Source: Alphaproteobacteria bacterium (GTDB lineage: Bacteria; Myxococcota_A; UBA796; CAJQPC01). From it: 64,000 bases of DNA. The stretch is taken from the NCBI GenBank assembly GCA_020632795.1, contig JACKEV010000023.1, positions 1 to 64,000 of the forward strand. Reading direction: 5' to 3'. The position numbers were made by a program, and so were the translations under genes. Positions within the stretch are counted from its first letter, which is position 1. Every line of letters begins with the position of its first letter. Shown in pieces: positions 59,701-64,000 of the stretch. A model generated the notes under the pieces. It was not told the DNA's origin, made no database searches, and saw only the letters and a program-made list of their open reading frames with translations.

Positions 59701-62125
59701 CCGAGAACCCCCAGTCCAGCGCGGTCGTGCCGCCCCAGGGCCCCGTCATCGCGATCACGCGGCCCTGGGCGGTGTCCCGCTGCGCGGGGCGGAAGGTGAC
59801 CTGGAAGATGGCCCCGTCCAGCGAGGGGGAGGTCTGTGTGGGATCCGCCGGGATCAGCGCGGCGACGAGCTGGTCGGGGAAGCCGTCGCCGTCGAAGTCC
59901 GCGATCGCCGCGCGGGAGCGCCAGGGGTAGTCGGACCCGAGCGCAGAGATGCCCAGGGAGAAGTCCGCCGGGGCGTCCGCGACCAGGCCGAAGCCCTCGA
60001 CCAGCCCCCGGTCGTAGGCCCCGCCCAGGACCGCGAGGCCGTCGGCGTCGAGCCCAGCGAGCTGGAGCAGCTCGGGCGCCCCGGAGCGGTCCACGTCGAG
60101 CGCGGTGAAGGCGTCCAGGGTGAAGCGGTCGTCGAGCCGGGGCCAGAGGGCGGCGTCCTCGACGTCGGTGTCGAAGGGCAGGCCCGCGGACAGCCCGGAG
60201 TCGTGGAAGCCGCCACGGCCGTCCCCGTAGAAGATACGGGAGAAGGCCGAGGCCGGATCGGGCTCGTCGTCGTCGGACCAGCAGGCGTAAACCGCCAGCG
60301 CGAGGTCGGTGACGCCGTCGCCGTTGAGGTCGGCCAGGCGGCTGTTGGCGGCCCGCCAGGCCTCGCCGGTGGCGGCCAGGGACGGGGGCGCGGGGTTGGG
60401 GAAGCCCGCCGCGCAGGTGGAGGCCGCCGCCCAGCCCTCGGGCTCGACCGCGGACTCCAGGGGCCAGGCCAGGGGCTCCTCGACGTCAAACCACTGTGTG
60501 GGATCGCCGGTGTTGCGGCGCCAGGTGGACAGGGTGACCGTGCCCTGGGCGTCCTCCCAGGCGGGGGTCACGAGGTCGGGCAGGCCGTCGCCGTTGAGGT
60601 CGGCGAGCTGGCCACGGCGCAGCTCCGAGGCGCTCAGGGAGAGCACGTCCTCGCCGATGGTGCGGGTCCAGGGATCGGTGTCCAGGCGACGGGCCGCGTC
60701 GGCCTCGGTGACGAGCAGGTCGGTCCAGCCGTCCCGGTCCAGGTCGCCCATGGCGTAGGCGGGCACCCCGGGCTCGCTGGAGAGCCAGGCGTTGAGCCGA
60801 GCGGTCCAGGCGGCGTCCTCGACCAGGTTGAAGGTGTGGGTGGCCCAGGTGGTGGCGGGGTTCGGGTCCTGGTTGAGCCAGGCGATGGCCTCGGAGTTGC
60901 AGACCTGGACCGTGCCCAGGTCGGCCCAGGCCTCGTCCGGGTCGGGGTCGGAGTTGCCGGCGTAGGTGTCGCAGGCGGTGACGAGGACCACGAGGTCGGG
61001 CAGCCCGTCGCCGTTGAGGTTGACCGCGTGCATGCGCCAGGCGATGTCCTGGTCGGCCTCGAGGTCGACGAGCATGGGCAGCTCGAGCTGCGTGGTGACG
61101 CCGCTGGTCTGATCGGCCCAGGCGTCGGCCTGATCCGCCGTGGTCATGCAGCGCAGCACCACGTGATCGCCGCCGTAGCGGCCCCCCGAGGCTTCGCGCA
61201 CGATCCGCTGGAGGGTGAGCTGGAAGGGGGCGGGGTCGGCGGAGACCGGCTGGCCGTCGCAGTCCACCGCGTCGGCGGCGGAGGGGTAGTCGGCCTGATC
61301 GGCGTAGCCCAGGCTGACCCGGCTGTAGCGCTGCTTGGCGTGACGGGCCTCGACGGCCACGATGCGCCGGCTGTTCACGCCGAGCACGCCGGTGCTGGCG
61401 TCCAGGCGGGGGTCGGGGCGCAGCTCGGCCTCGAAGACCACCTCGCCCGCCTGACCGTACTCGATGCGCTCGGGGCGGGGCAGGCCCCGCGCGGTGTCCA
61501 GCAGGGGGCTGCCGGAGAGGTCGCGGTCGATGGTCCAGGTCCACCGGATGGGCTCGCCCGCCGGCCCCTGCACCTCGGTGAGATACCAGAGCGCGGTGTC
61601 CCCGGCGGTGGCGGGGTCGTCGATGACCCCCCAGGTGGCGTCGCCGCCGCCGTACACCCGCCGCCAGCCGTCCCGGCGCCACAGCCAGGTGTTGTCCTGG
61701 TCCTGCCAGGTGAGGCAGCTCCCGTCCCAGACCTCGGGCTCCCAGCAGCCGGTGTCGGTGTTGTAGAGGAGGTCGACGCCGTCGAGGCGCCAGACATCCG
61801 TGGTGCGGGGCGGGCCGGGGGCGAAGGCGGGCACCCCGCCGGTCGCGCTGCGCCGCTCGACGCGGGAGGGGCCGCTGAGGCCCCAGCCGAAGCCCAGCCA
61901 GCCGTCGCGGTAGGCGGGGTCGTGCACCAGGGCGAGGTCGGGGACCACTCCTGCGGGTGCGGGGGCCAGGTCCAGGGGGACCCGGTCGACCCAGGCGCCG
62001 CGCGCGAGGCCGGGGGCGAGGGGCTCGACGGCCGCCGGGGGCGGGTCGAGCGGGGGTTGGGGGTCGATGGGGGTGGCGGCGGAGGCCGTCAGCAGGGCGG
62101 CGAGGGTCGCGAAGGCGATGGACAT
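53792..62125 (-). CDS. SpvB/VCBS/RHS polymorphic toxin
   Basis: 2777 residues. The start at 62125 has GGGAG 5 nt upstream and a signal peptide (MSIAFATLAALLTASAATP); an in-frame start 36 bp upstream is rejected. An N-terminal SpvB-like region (about 25-330) is followed by VCBS repeats (VNLNGDGLPDLV, DLDRDGWTDLLV, DLNGDGVTDLAL, DFDGDGFPDQLV) and then long RHS/YD repeats. The RHS core ends near residue 2402 with RYVYAGLERLPDGGLMLARN and YAENDPLGYVDPIGF. The last 375 residues are variable: a Cys pair, a basic KRRRGR stretch, a linker and a final domain of about 100 residues (KSINVTVDNRDQAGELFLRF, DVEHGGRPHLQIHDD) that I cannot name. The final 450 bp are less GC-rich, as in exchanged toxin tips. 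Confidence 0.9.
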   Translation of the reverse strand: MSIAFATLAALLTASAATPIDPQPPLDPPPAAVEPLAPGLARGAWVDRVPLDLAPAPAGVVPDLALVHDPAYRDGWLGFGWGLSGPSRVERRSATGGVPAFAPGPPRTTDVWRLDGVDLLYNTDTGCWEPEVWDGSCLTWQDQDNTWLWRRDGWRRVYGGGDATWGVIDDPATAGDTALWYLTEVQGPAGEPIRWTWTIDRDLSGSPLLDTARGLPRPERIEYGQAGEVVFEAELRPDPRLDASTGVLGVNSRRIVAVEARHAKQRYSRVSLGYADQADYPSAADAVDCDGQPVSADPAPFQLTLQRIVREASGGRYGGDHVVLRCMTTADQADAWADQTSGVTTQLELPMLVDLEADQDIAWRMHAVNLNGDGLPDLVVLVTACDTYAGNSDPDPDEAWADLGTVQVCNSEAIAWLNQDPNPATTWATHTFNLVEDAAWTARLNAWLSSEPGVPAYAMGDLDRDGWTDLLVTEADAARRLDTDPWTRTIGEDVLSLSASELRRGQLADLNGDGLPDLVTPAWEDAQGTVTLSTWRRNTGDPTQWFDVEEPLAWPLESAVEPEGWAAASTCAAGFPNPAPPSLAATGEAWRAANSRLADLNGDGVTDLALAVYACWSDDDEPDPASAFSRIFYGDGRGGFHDSGLSAGLPFDTDVEDAALWPRLDDRFTLDAFTALDVDRSGAPELLQLAGLDADGLAVLGGAYDRGLVEGFGLVADAPADFSLGISALGSDYPWRSRAAIADFDGDGFPDQLVAALIPADPTQTSPSLDGAIFQVTFRPAQRDTAQGRVIAMTGPWGGTTALDWGFSASYPSENPELSVNLEVLRAQEGEQGLVTYRYRHGFHDGQRFRGFGLVEARRRDGADLHAFDLSVVSPGAWAYGARLRADGTLAAATVNLYGRSDGAGPWYVDALAPYFNPLARRCEVELGHGVGGAQSVTIEDLITTCASAEGAGSLSAAAVSARLGHLPWTDAADLRTVAEAVRGLEPAASVDLGGRLGDPAALDFSDLPTPEDPFGDRAVVTEHPWDSDLPGLPDAPEPSGAWPTELRVTATTWRYDADQRLASAEHHREIGRSDDDLEQHFSWYPFDTAAWGAALLEVETTGPGGGPTLARVERLDLHAQGFGLPERVRQWGDGTDFVELQLDYTATGPFTGQAQAVTRPDGAVETVTVDPLCGVAVEQVDGVGRVRSLTLDALCRVEEERWQGSLITRTFDDLHRVITETVDPDADDAGDADLIVTERAYAPQELPPWEASWGSLRQLTLRNDGRLEAVETDGFGRPTLSTVCTEGEGHPWPWGDWSCDAAQPIRVEALLWTDDGALGYAVEPHLDGWEDPAITGFTWDALGREVAALAPSPAGGHGLTTTVRRPGVASVTDPMGVDTVTTWDSLSTEVSRAGILRVSETRDALGRVEVRRDATGVMTLTGYDSLHRVETVERLGDPSVTPGDDACEHATGDVPLDAACSFVWVHRYDLSRREHTVTDPGGLSTVSRFDAAGRLLDQTVDGQTVVTNTWHDRQSSLPAHVVSTDLQGAVTTETFDGLGRSISLLDLDGETATVWGPAGVDRVDLPAGQSLYIERDVFGQPVATCHPDGWSGACVDPLDTWAYTGLGDVDWHVDADGVETTFGYAPGGFLEELIAGGALRYEAEYDVLGRPIREWQGVAERRTEYDDLSRPVRVEEGPESAPLRWQTWAWADVDRLTSRTLGPVDSGSLITRYTWHDLGWLREVEHPDATTERWFYDALGQARFHQDPAGAVSRTRYDSLGRVVAQDLAGEGPRSWSYATNMSWDGHSALLRVTETDGEGAVWRQWLDGAGRVVGVEDPTGVVERHHIDAGQRWAVEVRDPAGVPLAMTVWLHDPTTGRPLTEWGWFEAPFSGGVTPSRYDFGVPGPADYVVDYGWTDAGRLASVGVGGEQTAYTWVDGRLDTETWDGGVRQRTWRYDGYGELDLSQEVGVDGSVRSTTYGRDALGRVTSVLVDDGASILETRYEGLDARDLPADVVRDWSGVTESSEAWTWDAAGRPVARSLWVDGLTQVTTWAWTADGALEELGLPSGRTLSLDYGWSGNDRLAERMRGPGGDVLVEVLQRDGALRPTALEVDGHGLTLGWDDLGRPTQRAWQGGASWEGVWDDRGRLAWEQFIGPDSDWTADYAWQEPGWLVEQVFTPSEGEIEVRGFTYDEGGRREAVDDGTDVLSTLGWSGALPADFDGVTADRDPWDALEVDPTGALLFRDPAGGLAERETPEGAITTFVRDPAGWPVLAVEPEGERWTTWGLEGALPLEVQTATEDITNLVFEGVWLGQLRGEEGVTRALTDPRGSLLQLGGETLPYAGAFGERAQAPTTLDERYVYAGLERLPDGGLMLARNRALLPASGVFDRPDPLGLAGGLHRARYAENDPLGYVDPIGFTAQPITGSAGGWGSLQSGSLGGLGVQDPCRADPTSCGSSSPWGQGGVLNLSPKRRRGRDDGGAEAEVEPEKGILAFFKRLWGGRGPGSFQKTKSGLVPEYELVVTGRRGLREVLSNVFRRVEGSSVWGCQGSAFAGRLRHFGRSALEDLEAGAWGAAAGGASYLADGLESLPTTADITGHPWARGPLEGILKESSAVAATRDWGVEAYARADGHSASIAQYGAVVGIIGVAVGDYYMPGPGGESRLAQKAEKGAIEVVETLGSRVDLTRLAEAATIPWSSKKVRDAAKKIENSTTKSINVTVDNRDQAGELFLRFYHGNGYRNTTGMTGKKVRKAFDSKKCTYHWDMEDVEHGGRPHLQIHDDQRRVIRIFFDGE

Positions 62126-62224
62126 GGGGTCTCCCGTGTCGAGGTCACGGGGCCCCTCCAAGCAAGGCTCATGCCATCACCTGATGTTCAAGGTTCCAAG
62201 AAGGTTCTTCCTGAAATCGACCGA

Positions 62225-64000
62225 TCAGGGTGACCGAATTTCGTCACCCCCCTCCCCGGGCGCCGACACCCAGCCCAGCGCCCGCAGCTCGTCCACCGCC
62301 AGCCGGGCCACCAGGCGGTGCCCCGCGTCGGAGAGGTGAACCCGGTCCACGAACAGGCCCGGCCCGCCCTCGTCCAGGGCCCGGGCGGTGTCCAGGAAGG
62401 CCACGCCCTCGGTGTCCTCGGCGACCGCGCGCATGACGGCGTAGTGGGCCTCCAGGGCGGGCGCCCGGGGCCGCACCGCCCCCTCGCTCATCAGCAGCAC
62501 CCGGGCGCCCAGGTCCTGGGCCAGGGCCGCGAGGGTGCGCAGGTTGTGGTCCATCTCTGCGGTGGTGACCGCAGGCACGTCGCTGCGGGCCCGCGCCGGG
62601 GTCAGCACGCTCACGAGGCCCTGGTAGAGCACCATCCGGCGCAGCGGCCCGGCCACGGCCTCGCCCCGGCTGCGGGCCCTCCAGCTCTGGTAGAGGCGCT
62701 CGTAGGTGTCGGGCGGGCCGTCCCCGCTGTCGTTGCAGCTCACGTAGAGGGTGACGAGGTCCGGCGCCAGCTCGGCCAGCCGGGCGCGGGCGTACTCGCG
62801 GATGTGGAAGGTGGTCCAGCCGCCGACGCCCTGGTTGACGACCTCGACGCCAGGGCCCAGCAGCTCGTCCATGCGGGCGGGGTAGAACTCGTCGAGGCTG
62901 CTGTTGTGGCTGGCGCCCCCGGTGGAGGAGCCGCCGAAGGCCACCAGCCGGACCGGCGCCTGCCGGGGCCCGAACGCGACGGGGTAGCCCGCCGAGGGGT
63001 AGGCGGTGTGCTTGCCCCGGGCCAGGCCGAGGAAGTCGTGCACCGGGCTGGAGGAGCTGCGGTCCCGGTCCGCGGCCTCGTCGACCCAGGACCAGCCGTA
63101 GGCCACCGACCAGCCCACCCCGGTCAGGGTGTGGCGGGCGCCCAGCTCCAGGCCGGCCACACCCACGGCGAAGGCCGCGAGAGAGATGAGGTTGAACCTT
63201 CGTAGCCGCGCGGCGTTCACGTTGGCCCACAGGACCACCCCCAGGGCCGCGCCGCTCAGGCCGAAGCCTGCCAGGGCCAGGGGCTTCGTCGCCCCCAGGG
63301 CCGCGCTGAGCAGGGCCGCGCCCCCCGCGAGCGCGGCGACGGCCCGGACGGGGGTGGCGCGCATCCGCATGCCCGCCTCGACCAGCAGCTTGAGGCCGAC
63401 CGCGGGCCCCACCGCCGCCGCCACCGCCAGCCAGGGGGTGTCCAGGGCCGGCATGCGCAGGGCCTCCGCGACCATCGCCGGGTCCGCCCGGCGCAGCGCG
63501 ACCCCCAGCAACGCGGGCGTCCAGGTCAGCAGGATCACGGAGTTCCGACGCCCGGTCCACCGCTCGACGCCCGCCAGGGTGAGGACCGCCAGCGCCCCGA
63601 CGAGCCCGGCCCCCAGGCGCACCGGCGGCGGCAGTGGGCTGGGGGCGGCGCCGGCCTCGGTCGCCAGGGTGTGCACGTTCACCCGACGCACCCCGGCGAC
63701 CAGGGCGGGTCCGGCCTGGGGCAGGGCGGCGGCGCAGCGCAGGTCCCCGGCGGCGAAGCCCTCGGAGGTCCGCTCGATCTCCAGGCGGTAGCGCGCCCCG
63801 GTCCAGGCCGCCAGCGCGCCCTCGCACCGCGCCCCGTCCACCTCGGGGCGGCGCCCCTCCAGGCGCAGCAGGCGCAGGGTCGGCCCCTCGGCCCCCGCCG
63901 GAGAGACCATCAGCTCGCCGCCCTCGCTGGCCTCGACCTCAAGGATGAGGCGCGCGGCGGCGGCGTCGGCCTGGAGGCCCTGGCGGTGGTGCAGGCTCCA
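62225..64000 (-). CDS. Membrane-bound SGNH hydrolase (partial, 5' end outside window)
   Basis: The frame is open to the last base of the window, so an internal Met at 63910 is probably not the start. The visible part is at least 591 residues: a beta-rich segment (WSLHHRQGLQADAAAARLIL onward), seven or so membrane helices (LGAGLVGALAVLTLAGVERW, SVILLTWTPALLGVALRR, AVAALAGGAALLSAALGAT), then an SGNH hydrolase with VAFGGSSTGGA (Ser in GGSST, variant of GDS), NQGVGGWTTFH, VSCNDSGDGPP (Asn) and DRVHLSDAGH (Asp-x-x-His). Envelope glycan or lipid modification is likely. It lies 99 bp upstream of the RHS start on the same strand. Confidence 0.8.
   Translation of the reverse strand, partial: WSLHHRQGLQADAAAARLILEVEASEGGELMVSPAGAEGPTLRLLRLEGRRPEVDGARCEGALAAWTGARYRLEIERTSEGFAAGDLRCAAALPQAGPALVAGVRRVNVHTLATEAGAAPSPLPPPVRLGAGLVGALAVLTLAGVERWTGRRNSVILLTWTPALLGVALRRADPAMVAEALRMPALDTPWLAVAAAVGPAVGLKLLVEAGMRMRATPVRAVAALAGGAALLSAALGATKPLALAGFGLSGAALGVVLWANVNAARLRRFNLISLAAFAVGVAGLELGARHTLTGVGWSVAYGWSWVDEAADRDRSSSSPVHDFLGLARGKHTAYPSAGYPVAFGPRQAPVRLVAFGGSSTGGASHNSSLDEFYPARMDELLGPGVEVVNQGVGGWTTFHIREYARARLAELAPDLVTLYVSCNDSGDGPPDTYERLYQSWRARSRGEAVAGPLRRMVLYQGLVSVLTPARARSDVPAVTTAEMDHNLRTLAALAQDLGARVLLMSEGAVRPRAPALEAHYAVMRAVAEDTEGVAFLDTARALDEGGPGLFVDRVHLSDAGHRLVARLAVDELRALGWVSAPGEGGDEIRSP

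Overview
This is a high-GC (about 70%) bacterial chromosome segment, most likely from a Myxococcota (former Deltaproteobacteria) lineage. I infer this from the mix of MopE-type calcium-motif lipoproteins, an OmpA protein with thrombospondin-3 repeats, FG-GAP/VCBS lipoproteins with Asp/Thr/Gly linkers, a Tat-exported DUF1501 protein next to a CxxCH protein, a GyrA of ordinary bacterial type, and a SpvB/RHS toxin. No rRNA, tRNA, CRISPR array or insertion sequence was seen.

Layout. 1-5.1 kb: cell-surface genes on the minus strand (a partial VCBS lipoprotein, a MopE/VWA lipoprotein, OmpA). 5.3-10.9 kb: a small + gene, then a minus-strand set with an FHA protein, a P-loop ATPase and a short partner that resembles STAND-type conflict proteins. 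11-17.6 kb: DUF1015, an FAD oxidoreductase coupled to a B12/radical SAM protein, a secreted protein, a CapA-like phosphoesterase and a mini-lipoprotein. 17.6-18.9 kb: a GGDEF-like protein and a small membrane protein, bracketed by a 39-bp direct repeat. 19-27.7 kb: gyrA, a TPR protein, a secreted nuclease, a penicillin acylase homologue, a membrane sulfatase and a small membrane protein.

27.7-35.8 kb holds the most interesting system, a candidate RiPP (ribosomally made, modified peptide) cluster that I do not recognise as a described one. A 119-residue precursor carries six near-identical 14-residue units rich in Arg, Pro and Asp and has no Cys or aromatic residue. It is followed, with stop/start overlaps at nearly every junction, by a DUF692 multinuclear iron oxidase (MNIO), an unrecognised partner, an arginase-fold enzyme, a TylF-type O-methyltransferase, two 2-oxoglutarate/Fe(II) oxygenases and a double GNAT acetyltransferase. 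A radical SAM gene converges on the end of this operon. The inferred chemistry is Arg to ornithine conversion, hydroxylation, O-methylation and N-acylation on a repeated peptide.

36-46.3 kb: an alpha/beta hydrolase, membrane proteins, a four-gene coupled export operon (Cys-rich lipoprotein, CxxCH protein, lipoprotein, DUF1501), an 800-bp repetitive gap without a convincing gene, an SGNH hydrolase and a glycosyltransferase-like membrane protein.

46.3-62.1 kb: a polymorphic toxin locus. A 2777-residue SpvB/VCBS/RHS protein has an AT-richer C-terminal tip and is followed by an array of about a dozen small minus-strand genes in a few repeated families (SUKH-3-like, a HEAT-like family, a 121-residue family in three copies, and a family that occurs singly or as tandem domains). 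This is the usual form of an immunity-gene array. The last 1.8 kb is a partial membrane-bound SGNH hydrolase.
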